A DNA stretch of 64,000 nt from Tautonia sociabilis (GCF_003977685.1 NZ_RYZH01000018.1:1-64000), one strand, 5' to 3'; positions 45,485 through 54,577 are shown, numbered from the stretch's first letter. The notes: a model not told the origin generated them from the sequence alone. Program-made: numbers and translations.

Positions 45485-45527
45485 GGAGGCGATTTGAATG
45501 TGTAACGCCTCCGGATGCGCATGTCAA
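45485..45527 (-). promoter_or_regulatory. Promoter of the RRM gene embedded in an inverted repeat
   Basis: On the minus strand TTGACA (45527-45522) is followed after 17 bases by TACACA (45504-45499). The -10 lies in the 14-base loop of the inverted repeat GGAGGCG (45512-45506) / CGCCTCC (45491-45485), an arrangement fitting an operator or a transcript-start hairpin. Confidence 0.6.
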
Positions 45528-45863
45528 TCGTCCGTTCGTTGGATTTTTCCACCAATCGAGGAGGGCCCCGGCGGCCTGGGGAGACGAGCCGGGGAGGGGG
45601 CTTCGGCAAGGCCCGAGGCTCCTGGATCCCGGAACGGCGGCTCCCCGTCTCCTCGAATCGAACCGATCGCCCCCCGGCGGGGGCCAGGGTGGTTGGTCCG
45701 TCGGTCGGAGAGCCGCTGAGGGCGGGCCCGCGTTCGCGTCCGGTGGGCTCGTTGCGTTGCGCGGGCGCACCGCCCCGGCCCCCCGGCCCTCGAGACACCC
45801 CAACACCGACTGACCGATCGAACCGATCGGCCCGGGGAGCGGAGGGTGCGGAGGGTGGGCGGC

Positions 45864-45907
45864 TTGACCATCGCGGAGCGGTTCTCTTAAGATCCTGTAA
45901 GATCCTG
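45864..45907 (+). promoter_or_regulatory. Promoter-like site with 10-base tandem repeat upstream of DUF1573 gene
   Basis: TTGACC (45864-45869) is followed after 18 bases by TAAGAT (45888-45893). The -10 is part of a perfect head-to-tail repeat TAAGATCCTG at 45888-45897 and 45898-45907, i.e. one helical turn apart. It lies about 140 bases before the ATG at 46046. Confidence 0.5.
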
Positions 45908-46045
45908 GGGGGCATCGGAACCCGTTCGAATCGCCCCGCCTTCATGCGTTCATTCGTCGTCGTGAACTCGACGGGCCGGGCCGACCTCTCCGCCGCGATC
46001 CAATCCCCGGTCGCCGGCCGACCCCCGACACGGAGTTGTCCCATC

Positions 46046-47272
46046 ATGGTCCGCTGGATCATCCTGGCCGTGCTGGTCGTCCTCGTGGCCGCCACGGTCC
46101 CGCTGGCCGTGTCTTACCTGCCGGCCGACGTCGGCAGCCCGGTCCCCTCGGCCCGGCTGGAGGAGGAGGCCGGTCCTCCCCCGAAAGCCGTGGTGGAGGG
46201 AGACGACACCTTCGATTTCGGCCTCATGAGCGAGGAGGACGAAGGGGAGCGGACCTGGGTCATCCGCAACGAGGGGGAGGGCCCGCTGCGCCTCCGGTTC
46301 GCCGAGAAGCCGTGCACCTGCACCGGCGTCCGGATCGGGCCGGATCAGAAGTCGATGGTCGAGGGGGAAGAGTTCGTGATTGAACCGGGCGAGCGGGCCG
46401 AGATCAGCCTGGTCTGGGAGACCCGGCAGAAGATCGGCGCCTTCAGCACCTTCGCCCGCTTCTCGACCAACGATTACGAGTTCAACCCATCCCTGACGCT
46501 CAATATCAAGGGGCTGGTCACCCCCTCGGTGGTGGTCGATCCCAACCGGCTGGACCTGGGGACGGTTCCCAGCGACGAGGAGGTTTCGACCGACGCGGTG
46601 CTGTTCTCCCCGAGCACAGAGACCCTGGCGATCACGAAGGGGCCGTCCACCTCCCGGCCCGACACGGTGGTGGCGACGATCCGGCCGCTGTCGGATGAGG
46701 AGCTTCGGGCATTCAACGAGGAGCGGGCCCCGATGCTCATCAATCCGCCGTCTCAGGTTTCGGGCGGGCCCCCCATCGGCGGCGATCGGAAGGAAACGCC
46801 CGAGCTTCGCAACGGCTACTTGCTGACCCTGACCGTCAAGCCCGGCCTGCCGTTGGGGAGATTCACCGACGAGGTGTCGCTGACGACCGACCACCCGATC
46901 AAGCCGGAGGTCCGCATCCCGGTCAGCGGCCAGGTCGTCGGGCCGATCGCGACGATGCCCGAGCGGGTCTACATGCCCGGCGTCCCCAGCAGCAGGGGCC
47001 GGTCGACCTCGGTCACGGTCAACGTCCGCAACCACGACCGGACGTCGTTCACGATCCAGCTCCCCGAGGCGCTCCAGGAAGTGCTCGAGGCGTCGATCGA
47101 CCCCGAGCCGATCAGCCCCGAGGGGGCTGAGTTCCGCCAGTACCGGCTGGATCTCCGCGTTCCGAAAGGGGCCCGGCCCGGGGTTCATCGGGGAACGGTG
47201 GTGCTCAAGACCGATCATCCGCAGGCCGAGGAGGTGAAGATCCCGGTCGAGGTGCTCATCCGGGGAGGCTGA
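46046..47272 (+). CDS. DUF1573 domain protein, membrane-anchored
   Basis: A 408-residue protein anchored by one N-terminal helix (VRWIILAVLVVLVAATVPLAVSYL). The DUF1573 module lies at about residues 50-145 (DDTFDFGLMSEEDEGERTW, IRNEGEGPLRL with the conserved cysteine-rich CTCTGV). Two or more immunoglobulin-like repeats follow (ALFSPSTETLAI, YLLTLTVKPGLPLGRFTDEV, VNVRNHDRTSFTI). Such ASH/DUF1573 proteins are exported and act in envelope structure or protein interaction; function is not established. The next gene is a heme-containing lipoprotein 136 bases downstream and may be co-transcribed. Confidence 0.87.
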   Translation: MVRWIILAVLVVLVAATVPLAVSYLPADVGSPVPSARLEEEAGPPPKAVVEGDDTFDFGLMSEEDEGERTWVIRNEGEGPLRLRFAEKPCTCTGVRIGPDQKSMVEGEEFVIEPGERAEISLVWETRQKIGAFSTFARFSTNDYEFNPSLTLNIKGLVTPSVVVDPNRLDLGTVPSDEEVSTDAVLFSPSTETLAITKGPSTSRPDTVVATIRPLSDEELRAFNEERAPMLINPPSQVSGGPPIGGDRKETPELRNGYLLTLTVKPGLPLGRFTDEVSLTTDHPIKPEVRIPVSGQVVGPIATMPERVYMPGVPSSRGRSTSVTVNVRNHDRTSFTIQLPEALQEVLEASIDPEPISPEGAEFRQYRLDLRVPKGARPGVHRGTVVLKTDHPQAEEVKIPVEVLIRGG

Positions 47273-47408
47273 TCGTCGCCTCTCGTCGAACCGAGCGGAG
47301 GCCGGCGGCGTAGCAGGCGACGTCGGCCGATCGCCGACGGGCCTGGCCCCCCCCGAGCCCTGGAGGGCCCGGTCCTCCGACGCCCACCCGCCCCGGAGAT
47401 CGGAAGCG

Positions 47409-48980
47409 ATGGCGAACGAAGGAAACCCCTGGCGGGCCGTCTCCGCCGTCGGCCTGGCGGCGGCAATCCTCGCCTCTGTCGGTTGTTCGTCGGGCTCGAA
47501 GCCGGGCTCAACGCCGGGCTCGTCCGACCGGGCAGGTTCTTCCGCCTCGGAGGCTGTCGCCGAGGACGACGGCCCGAAACCGGACGTGATTCTGCTGGTG
47601 TCCGGCCAGCAGCTCGGCTATCTCGAACCGTGCGGCTGCACCGAGGGGCAGAGCGGCGGGCTCGGACGCCGAGCGGACCTGATGAGCCGGCTTCGAGCGG
47701 ACGGCACGCCACTGGTTCCCCTGGACCTGGGCAGCCTGATCTCCGACCCGGCCGCCTCCCGAGGGGGGCCGGAGCAGGAGCGGATCAAGCTCGGTATCGG
47801 CCTCGAGGCGCTCGCTCGGCTCGGCTACCAGGCGATGGCCCTGGGGGCGGAGGACCTGGAAGTCGGTATCAGCGAGTACGTCGGCCAGCATTTCAACGTG
47901 CCCGACGCCCCTCCGGTGGTGGTCACCAACGCGACCCCGGTCGAAGGGTTCGAGGAACTCTTCCGGCCCAGGGTGACGGTCGAGGCCGGGCCGTTGACCG
48001 TGGGGGTGCTCGCGGTGGTCGACCCCGAGGCGATCGCGTCGCTCGGCGATCCCGAGTTCGAACTCTTCCTGTCCGAGCTGCGCGACCCGATCGAAGCGGC
48101 CCGCGACGCCCTGCCCGAACTGGAGGCGGAGTCGGACGTGCAGGTGGTGCTGGTGCAGGGGCCGAGCGACCTGGCCCGATCGGTGGCCGAGGCGATGCCC
48201 GAGGTCGAGGTCGTCGTCGGCCGATCCGAGTTCGACTCCTTCCCGATGAAGCCGGAGTTGTTCCACGATGGCGGGACAACGCTGGTGCTCGTGGGGAAGA
48301 AGGGGCAGCAGGTCGGCCTGGTGGATCTCTTTGAAGGGGACGGAGCTCGGCCTCGGTATCGTCGGGTGCCGCTGGACCTCCGGTACGAGGACGCCGAGCC
48401 CATCAGATCGCTGCTGGCGGAGGAGTACCTCGTTCGGCTCGACCAAAACGACGTGCTGGAGAACTTCCCCCGCCGGCCGCACCCCAGCGGCGCGACGTTC
48501 GTCGGCGCCGAGACGTGCAAGGCCTGCCATCCGAACACCTTCGAGAAGTGGTCGGGCACCAGGCACGCCTTCGCCTGGCCGGCGATCGAGACGGGACGCC
48601 GGGGCAACCGGACGATGGACGCCGAGTGCGTCAGTTGCCACTCGACCGGCTTCGGCTTCGAGACCGGGTTTGTCAACGCCGCGCAGACCCCCCATCTCAA
48701 GGGGCAGCAGTGCGAGAACTGCCACGGGCCCGGCTCGCGGCACGTCTCCGACCCGATGAACCCGGAGTACCGGGAACACGTCCGGGTCACGCTCGAACAG
48801 GCGGAGCGGTCGCTCTGCATCCGCTGCCACGACAGCGACAACGATCCGCACTGGGACTTTGCCAAGCGCTGGCCGGATGTCGTCCACTCCGGCCTGGACC
48901 GCTACGACGACCCGGCGACGAGGACGGGGCTGGATCCCGCCTTGATCCCGGGCCCGGAGGCGGACGGCGAGGCGGATTGA
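47409..48980 (+). CDS. Lipoprotein with phosphoesterase-like domain and four c-type heme sites
   Basis: A 523-residue lipoprotein (lipobox ASVGC, C26). Residues 55-335 resemble the N-terminal part of 5'-nucleotidase/metallophosphoesterase proteins, with LVSGQQLGYLEPCGCTEGQSGGLGRRADLM, the CGC...GGL motif of the envelope branch, though several classical metal ligands are not obvious. Residues 360-500 are a multiheme cytochrome c: CxxCH at about 370 (CKACH), CVSCH, CENCH and CIRCH, related to the cytochrome c554/NapC-type cysteine-rich families. It would sit on the periplasmic face and take part in electron transfer. Coupled by context to the DUF1573 gene. Confidence 0.85.
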   Translation: MANEGNPWRAVSAVGLAAAILASVGCSSGSKPGSTPGSSDRAGSSASEAVAEDDGPKPDVILLVSGQQLGYLEPCGCTEGQSGGLGRRADLMSRLRADGTPLVPLDLGSLISDPAASRGGPEQERIKLGIGLEALARLGYQAMALGAEDLEVGISEYVGQHFNVPDAPPVVVTNATPVEGFEELFRPRVTVEAGPLTVGVLAVVDPEAIASLGDPEFELFLSELRDPIEAARDALPELEAESDVQVVLVQGPSDLARSVAEAMPEVEVVVGRSEFDSFPMKPELFHDGGTTLVLVGKKGQQVGLVDLFEGDGARPRYRRVPLDLRYEDAEPIRSLLAEEYLVRLDQNDVLENFPRRPHPSGATFVGAETCKACHPNTFEKWSGTRHAFAWPAIETGRRGNRTMDAECVSCHSTGFGFETGFVNAAQTPHLKGQQCENCHGPGSRHVSDPMNPEYREHVRVTLEQAERSLCIRCHDSDNDPHWDFAKRWPDVVHSGLDRYDDPATRTGLDPALIPGPEADGEAD

Positions 48981-49119
48981 CCCTCGGCCGGGAGCGACTG
49001 ATCTTGGAGGCCGGCGGCGTCCCGGATAGCGTGGGGCGCCCCGGCCGTCACCGCGGGCCGGGTCCGGAACGGATTCCCCTCTGCTGGCCGCCCGCTCGAT
49101 CGGGCGAGGAGTACCGCCG

Positions 49120-49548
49120 ATGCCCTCGCTGATGCCCTCGGCCTCCGGCTCCCCCTGGCTCTCCGAGTTCGTGGCGAAGTATCGCCGCGACCACTCGCAC
49201 CCGGTCAACCACGTGCTGCACGTCGGTGTCGGCTGGCCGATGGTGGCGGCGGCCCTGCTGCTGCTGCCGTTCCGGCCGCTCTGGTCGCTGGGGCTGTTCC
49301 TGGGGGGCTACGCCTTCATGTTCTCCGGGCACTTCCTGTTCGAGCGCAACCTGCCGACGATCCTCTCCCGGCCGAGCACGCCGTTCGTGATCGCCTGGGC
49401 GGTGGTCCGGGACCTCGCCCGGGGCCTGGGCCGGCTGGCCTCGCCTCGCCGGGGGAACGAGCAGGGGAGGGGACCAGGATCGCTTCCCCGCCACGATCCG
49501 ATCCGATCCGATTCGATCCGATTCGATCCGGAACGGGCGGCGCAATGA
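49120..49548 (+). CDS. DUF962 (Mpo1-like) membrane protein
   Basis: A 142-residue protein. Residues 10-100 match the DUF962/Mpo1-like family: FVAKYRRDHSHPVNHVLHVGVGWP with conserved histidines, two helices (MVAAALLLLPFRPLW, LGLFLGGYAFMFSGHFLFERN) and PSTPFVIAWAVVRD. In yeast Mpo1 is an Fe(II)-dependent 2-hydroxy fatty acid dioxygenase; the bacterial role is not established. The C-terminal ~35 residues are disordered and encoded partly by a GATCCGAT-type repeat at 49495-49530. GAGGAG precedes the ATG. Confidence 0.82.
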   Translation: MPSLMPSASGSPWLSEFVAKYRRDHSHPVNHVLHVGVGWPMVAAALLLLPFRPLWSLGLFLGGYAFMFSGHFLFERNLPTILSRPSTPFVIAWAVVRDLARGLGRLASPRRGNEQGRGPGSLPRHDPIRSDSIRFDPERAAQ

Positions 49549-49688
49549 CCCGAGCGCCGAGGGCGATCGCCTGGCCTCGATCGGCCGGCGTGCCGAGCGC
49601 GGAGGCAGGGGCCGGAGGACGGGCCGGGGGACCGAATCGGTCCCTCGGCCGTGGCGGAAAATTGTGAACGCCAGTTCAGACCGATGGC

Positions 49689-49718
49689 TTGACGGGCCGA
49701 TCAACGGGGCGATAGGAT
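49689..49718 (+). promoter_or_regulatory. Sigma70-like promoter of the tRNA-binding/esterase/recN operon
   Basis: TTGACG (49689-49694) is followed after 18 bases by TAGGAT (49713-49718), about 105 bases before the first gene of the group. Confidence 0.55.
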
Positions 49719-49822
49719 GACCGGCCGAGGGGTGCGGAGTTCGTGCCCCGACCGAGGACCCAGCCGAATCGGGGAGGCGGGCCGGCCCGGTCCCGCTTGA
49801 CCCGGAGCCTATCGAGTCGACG

Positions 49823-50155
49823 ATGGCCGATCCGATTTCCTACGACGACTTCGCCAAGATCGAGTTGCGCGTGGCCAAGGTGCTGGAGGCGCGCCCGCAT
49901 CCGAACGCCGACAAGCTGCTGCTCTTGCAGGTGGACGTGGGAGACGAGACGAAGCAGATCGTCGCCGGCATCCGCCCGCACTACCAGCCGGAGGAGCTGG
50001 TCGGGAAGCTGATCGTGGTGGTGAACAACCTGGCGCCGGCGATGCTGCGCGGCGAGGCGTCCAACGGCATGTTGCTGGCGGCCAGCTCGGGCGATAAGGT
50101 CATCCTGCTGTCCCCGAGCGACCCGGACTGCGCCCCCGGCTCAAGGGTGAAGTGA
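49823..50155 (+). CDS. tRNA-binding domain protein (MetRS C-terminal/CsaA-like)
   Basis: A 110-residue stand-alone OB-fold tRNA-binding domain. It starts ISYDDFAKIELRVAKVLEARPHPNADKLLLLQVDVG and ends GMLLAASSGD...LSPSDPDCAPGSRV, the same fold as the C-terminal dimerisation domain of bacterial MetRS and the Trbp111/CsaA proteins. It probably binds the elbow of tRNAs in the cytoplasm. No MetRS gene is near. First gene of a same-strand series with an esterase, recN and a membrane protein. Confidence 0.9.
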   Translation: MADPISYDDFAKIELRVAKVLEARPHPNADKLLLLQVDVGDETKQIVAGIRPHYQPEELVGKLIVVVNNLAPAMLRGEASNGMLLAASSGDKVILLSPSDPDCAPGSRVK

Positions 50156-50206
50156 CGCCTCCGGAGCGTGTCGCTCGCGACCCCGACCGCCGACGGAGGC
50201 CGTCCC

Positions 50207-50953
50207 ATGGCGTTCGCCACGATTCACTCCTTCAGCAAGGCCCTGCGCAAGGCGTCCTCGTTCAACGTCGTCTTTCCCGAAGACGAGGAGACGCCCCGCC
50301 CTTGGTCGGTGTTCTACCTGCTGCACGGGCTTTCGGACGACCATTCGATCTGGATGCGTCGGACGAGCATCGAGCGATACGTCGCCGGCCTGCCGCTGGT
50401 GGTGGTCATGCCCGACGGCGGTCGGGGATGGTACACGAACGCGGTCGAGGGGGCGGCCTACGAGGATGACGTGCTCGAGGTGGTTGGGTTGATCGACCGG
50501 ACGTTCCCGGTGAAGGCCGAGCGCGCGGGACGGGCGATTGGCGGCCTCTCGATGGGAGGCTATGGGGCGGTCAAGATCGGGGTGAAGCATCACGATCGGT
50601 TCGCCAGCGTCACCTCGCACTCCGGCGCGGTGGGATTCGTCCACGGCCTCGGCGAAGGGAGGGAGCGAAGCCCGGAGTTCAGCCGGATCTTCGGGGAGGA
50701 TCCCTCCAACGGGGATGAGGACCCGTTCGCCCTGGTCGAGCGGATTGACCACGGGATTCTGCCGAAGCTCCGGCTCGACTGCGGCACCGACGACTTCCTC
50801 CTCGACCAGAATCGGGCCTTCCACGAGCACCTGAACGCGTTGCGGATTCCGCATGAGTACGAGGAGTTCCCCGGCGGCCACGACTGGGCGTACTGGGACG
50901 CCCACGTGCGGGAGGCCGTCGACTTCCACGCCCGGAACCTGGGGCTGCGCTAG
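50207..50953 (+). CDS. Alpha/beta hydrolase, esterase D family
   Basis: A 248-residue alpha/beta hydrolase of the esterase D/putative esterase type. The nucleophile serine is in GGLSMGGYGAV near residue 118; the oxyanion region is FYLLHGLSDDHSIW; Asp is in LDCGTDDFLLDQN and His in PGGHDWAYW near the C terminus. It resembles S-formylglutathione hydrolase and feruloyl/trehalose-type esterases; the substrate is unknown. Start at 50207 is preceded by GGAGG and fits the family N terminus. No signal peptide, so cytoplasmic. Confidence 0.9.
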   Translation: MAFATIHSFSKALRKASSFNVVFPEDEETPRPWSVFYLLHGLSDDHSIWMRRTSIERYVAGLPLVVVMPDGGRGWYTNAVEGAAYEDDVLEVVGLIDRTFPVKAERAGRAIGGLSMGGYGAVKIGVKHHDRFASVTSHSGAVGFVHGLGEGRERSPEFSRIFGEDPSNGDEDPFALVERIDHGILPKLRLDCGTDDFLLDQNRAFHEHLNALRIPHEYEEFPGGHDWAYWDAHVREAVDFHARNLGLR

Positions 50954-51013
50954 GCGATCGCCCCGTTGGGAGGGCCGGGCTCGGGTGGTGAGGACAACCG
51001 GAGGTCGCTCGCC

Positions 51014-52720
51014 GTGCTCCGAGAACTGTCGGTGCAGAACCTGGCGCTGATCGAGGACGCCCGGGTCGAGCTTCGGGGCGGCTACTGTGCCTGGACCGGC
51101 GAGACCGGGGCGGGCAAGAGCCTGCTGCTGACGGCCTTGGGGCTGGTGCTCGGCGGCAAGGCGTCGCTGGAGCTGGTCCGATCCGGCAAGGAGGAAGCCC
51201 GCGCCGCCGCCGTCTTCGACCTCTCGGCCGACGCGGAGCTGCGCGAGGAGGTCGAGGCGATCCTCGGCGGCCCGATCGACGACGACCAGTTGATCCTCAC
51301 CCGCCGGATCGGCTCGAACGGCCGGAGCGTCGCGCACGCCAACGGACTGCCGGTGCCGGTGGCGACGCTCCGGAGGCTGGCCCCGCGGCTGATCGACGTG
51401 CACGGCCAGCACGAGACGAGAACGCTGCTGGACCCCGACCGGCAGCGGGCCCTGCTCGACGCGTATGGCGGGCTGGAGGCGGTCGTCGCCTCGTATCGGG
51501 AGGCCCGGGCGGCCCACGACTCGCTCCGAAGAACGCGGCTGGCCCTCATCGAGGCGGCCGAGCGGCGCCGTCGCGAGCGCGACCTCCTGGCCTTCGAGCG
51601 CGACGAGCTGTCGGCCGCCGACCCAAAGCCGGGGGAATACGAGGAGCTGAGTCGAGAAGCGAAGCGGCTGGCGGGCTCGGAGGCGATCCGGGAGGCGGCC
51701 GCCGAGGGGTACGCGCTGCTCTACGATGCGGAGCGGTCGGCCCAGGCCCTGCTGGGCAAGGTCTCCCGCCGGCTGGAGCCGCTGGCCGATGCGGTCCCGG
51801 AGCTGGGAGCGGCCTCGGCGACGCTCTCCCGCCTGGCGGACGAGGCGAGAGAGATCGCCTACACCCTTCGGGACCTCGCCGAGGAGACCGGGGACGACCC
51901 GAAGCGGCTCGATCGGCTCGAATCGAGGCTGGCGCTCTATCGAAAGCTCAGCCAGCGGTTCCGGTGCGAGCCCGACGGGCTGGCCGCTCGGCTGGAGGAG
52001 GTGGAGGACCAGCTCGCGGCGATCGAGCGCGACGACGCCGATCTCCAACAGCTCGACGCCCCGCTGTCGCAGGCCTGGGAGGCCCTGAAGGTGGCCGCCC
52101 GGGAGCTGTCGGACGCCCGACGGAGAACCTGCAAGGCATTCGCCAGGGCGGTGCAGGCCCACCTGAAGGACCTGAACCTGGGAGACGCCCGGCTGGCGGT
52201 CCAGCTCGAGCCGGAACCGATGGGAGACGACCCGACCGCCTGCCCCCCGCCGGAGTCGGGAGCCGACCGGATCGAGATCCTGTTTGCCCCGAATCCCGGG
52301 GAGCCGATCCGGCCGCTACGGAAGATCGCCTCCGGCGGCGAGCTGTCTCGGCTCACCCTGGCGATCAAGACGGTGCTGGCGGGGGTCGACCGGGTGCCAA
52401 CGCTGGTCTTCGACGAGATCGACACCGGGGTCGGCGGCCGACTGGGGGCGGTGCTGGGAAAGAAGCTGGCGGCGCTGGCGGAGCACCATCAGGTGATCTG
52501 CGTCACGCACCTGCCTCAGATGGCCAGCTTCGCCTCGCACCAGTGGGTCATCCGCAAGCGAACGAGCAAGGGCAGGACCCGGACGACGATCGAGGAACTC
52601 GTGGCCGACGATCGGGTCGACGAGCTGGCCGCGATGCTCCGAGGAGACTCGGCCGCCGAGTCGACCAGGCAGGAGGCGATCGCGATGCTCTCCGAGGCCC
52701 AGGCGGCGGGGGCTCGCTGA
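51014..52720 (+). CDS. recN: DNA repair protein RecN (SMC-like ATPase)
   Basis: A 568-residue RecN. The N-terminal half ABC domain starts LRELSVQNLALIEDARVELRGG with Walker A GETGAGKS near residue 30 and a Q-loop region; the middle (about 150-350) is a coiled coil with HGQHETR before it; the C-terminal half has the signature ASGGELSRLTLAIK, Walker B TLVFDEIDTGVGG and HQVICVTHLPQMASFA. RecN acts in recombinational repair of double-strand breaks. I chose the GTG at 51014 with GGAGG upstream because the family begins at LxxLxIxNxAL. Confidence 0.95.
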   Translation: MLRELSVQNLALIEDARVELRGGYCAWTGETGAGKSLLLTALGLVLGGKASLELVRSGKEEARAAAVFDLSADAELREEVEAILGGPIDDDQLILTRRIGSNGRSVAHANGLPVPVATLRRLAPRLIDVHGQHETRTLLDPDRQRALLDAYGGLEAVVASYREARAAHDSLRRTRLALIEAAERRRRERDLLAFERDELSAADPKPGEYEELSREAKRLAGSEAIREAAAEGYALLYDAERSAQALLGKVSRRLEPLADAVPELGAASATLSRLADEAREIAYTLRDLAEETGDDPKRLDRLESRLALYRKLSQRFRCEPDGLAARLEEVEDQLAAIERDDADLQQLDAPLSQAWEALKVAARELSDARRRTCKAFARAVQAHLKDLNLGDARLAVQLEPEPMGDDPTACPPPESGADRIEILFAPNPGEPIRPLRKIASGGELSRLTLAIKTVLAGVDRVPTLVFDEIDTGVGGRLGAVLGKKLAALAEHHQVICVTHLPQMASFASHQWVIRKRTSKGRTRTTIEELVADDRVDELAAMLRGDSAAESTRQEAIAMLSEAQAAGAR

Positions 52721-52723
52721 TCG

Positions 52724-54472
52724 ATGTCCGATCCGTCTCCCCCCGATCGGCCGATGCCTCTCCCCGATCCCGAGCCGGGGGCGTCCTGGTTCTGCGGAAG
52801 CTCCTGGCTGGCGATGACGGTCGCGGCGGTGTGGCTGATCGCCCGGTTCGGCCCGGAAGTGCCGCTCTACGACGATTTCGCGATCGTGCCGGCGTTGGTG
52901 GGGAACCAGGAGGTCTCGCTCGGATACTTGTGGTCGATGCATAACGAGCATCGACTCCCCTTGCCGAGGCTGGTCCTCCTGCTCGCTTATCCCGCCGCGG
53001 GTTATGACTTTCGGGCGGGGATGTTCGGCACGGTGGCGTGCCTGTCGGCCTCCTCGGCGCTGCTGATCGGGGCCTCGAGGAGGTTCCGGGGCGGATCGAG
53101 CTATGCCGACGCGGTGTTCCCGATCGCCTTGCTGCACTTCGGGCACTTCAACAACCTGCTCTGGAGCTGGCAGATCCAGTTCGGCCTCTCGACGATGCTG
53201 GGGCTCTGGGCCGCCGCCCTGCTCGCCGGGAACCGAGGGCGGGTTGGCCCTGGAACCCTGGTGACGCTGGGTGTCCTGCTGGCGATGCTTCCCCTGTGCG
53301 GGGCCAACGGCCTGGCCATGGTGCCCCCGCTGGCCGCCTGGCTGGTGGGTGTCGGGATCGCCCGGCTCCGGAAGAAGGCGTCGGGAGGCTGGGGAGCGAT
53401 CGCCGCCTCGGTTCCTGGAGTGGCACTGACGGCCTTCTACTTCGTGAATTACGACCGGCCGCGGCAGATCGACCGGGCGTCGAGCCTGGGGGCGGTCGTG
53501 AGGACCGGGGTCCAGTTTCTCTCGATCGGACTGGGGCCGACCGCAGGGGAAGGCTGGCGGATCGCAGGGGGCCTGGTGCTCCTCCTGGCGATCGCGACGG
53601 CGGCGATGCTCGTCGCGGTGAGCTGGCGGAAGGCGGGGGACCGGGCCTCGGCGCTGGGGCTCCTGGCCGTCCTGGTGGGGTTCGGCCTGCTCTGCCTGGG
53701 CCTGGCCTGGGGGAGGGCGGGGGGGAACGATCGGTCGGGACTGGAGCCGAGGTACGTCACCCTCTCAGCGCCGATTCCGATTCTGGCGGCGCTGGCGTGG
53801 GCTCGGTTCGGGTCCGACACGGGTCGTCGGCTCGTTCCGATGACGATCCTGTCGGCCTTGCTCCTGCTGCTCTGGCCGAACTCGCGGTCTGGGCTGGATC
53901 AGGCTCGAGCGCGGAAGGCGAACTCCGACACCGTGCTCGCCGAGATCCGGTCGGGGGTGCCCCCCTTCGTGCTGGCGGCTCGCCATTCCGGCTTCCTGCA
54001 CTCGTCGCATGACGAGCTGGCGACGGCGCTGCCGATGCTCGGAGCGGCGAGACTCGGCGTGTTCCGGGATCTGAAGCCCGATCCGCCGATGCGGGAGATC
54101 CCGATCACCTCAGCCCCCGATTCGATGGTTCTGGCGCGCTGGGAGCCGAAGTCGCGCACGATCGAGGCGACCGGAGTGGATCCCTGGGCGACCTTCACCC
54201 TGCCGGAGCGGACCTGGGTGGCGGGGATCCGGATCCGGTACGATCACGAGAACGGGTCGGAGACGTCGGCACGGTTCAAGCTGGGCTGGAGGAGGTCGGA
54301 TCAGTCCGGGTTCCCGACGGACCAACAGTACGATCGCTGGACCCTGCCGACCGGGAAGGACCGGAGCCTGGTGGTGTGGATCGCCGGGGCGATCGATGCG
54401 ATCCGGATCCAGCCCGACAACAGGCCGAGCCGGTTCCGGGTCAAGGAGATGAGCCTTCTCGTGCCGGAGTGA
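52724..54472 (+). CDS. Large multi-pass membrane protein of unknown function
   Basis: A 582-residue membrane protein starting 3 bases after recN ends. Residues 20-400 carry about ten helices (WLAMTVAAVWLIARF, AGMFGTVACLSASSALLIGA, MLGLWAAALLAGN, LVTLGVLLAMLPLCGANGLAMVPPLAAWLVGV and others). An early loop PEVPLYDDFAIVPAL with DD recalls membrane glycosyltransferases of the GT-C type, in which an acidic pair sits in the first periplasmic loop. Residues 420-582 form a soluble beta-rich domain. It may transfer sugars from lipid carriers, but no family is certain. Confidence 0.75.
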   Translation: MSDPSPPDRPMPLPDPEPGASWFCGSSWLAMTVAAVWLIARFGPEVPLYDDFAIVPALVGNQEVSLGYLWSMHNEHRLPLPRLVLLLAYPAAGYDFRAGMFGTVACLSASSALLIGASRRFRGGSSYADAVFPIALLHFGHFNNLLWSWQIQFGLSTMLGLWAAALLAGNRGRVGPGTLVTLGVLLAMLPLCGANGLAMVPPLAAWLVGVGIARLRKKASGGWGAIAASVPGVALTAFYFVNYDRPRQIDRASSLGAVVRTGVQFLSIGLGPTAGEGWRIAGGLVLLLAIATAAMLVAVSWRKAGDRASALGLLAVLVGFGLLCLGLAWGRAGGNDRSGLEPRYVTLSAPIPILAALAWARFGSDTGRRLVPMTILSALLLLLWPNSRSGLDQARARKANSDTVLAEIRSGVPPFVLAARHSGFLHSSHDELATALPMLGAARLGVFRDLKPDPPMREIPITSAPDSMVLARWEPKSRTIEATGVDPWATFTLPERTWVAGIRIRYDHENGSETSARFKLGWRRSDQSGFPTDQQYDRWTLPTGKDRSLVVWIAGAIDAIRIQPDNRPSRFRVKEMSLLVPE

Positions 54473-54577
54473 GGCGGGGAGATTGCCGCGGAATGGGTGG
54501 ATGGCACCGGTAGGATCGACCGAGGGCGCCGGGACGGACGGCCGATTGGGGGAGCGAGGGGGAGGAGCCAGGGAAGA

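Larger units (their letters stand above)
45286..46045. other. Divergent regulatory region between RRM and DUF1573 genes
   Basis: About 760 bases without a convincing gene. It carries the RRM promoter/palindrome, a GGGGAGG-T-CCTCCCC-type hairpin at 45441-45455 in the RRM leader, and the TTGACC and tandem-repeat promoter of the DUF1573 gene. Confidence 0.5.

Noticed and set aside
49495..49530. GATCCGAT-type repeat as a regulatory repeat
   Set aside because: It lies in the coding tail of the DUF962 gene; simple slippage explains it.
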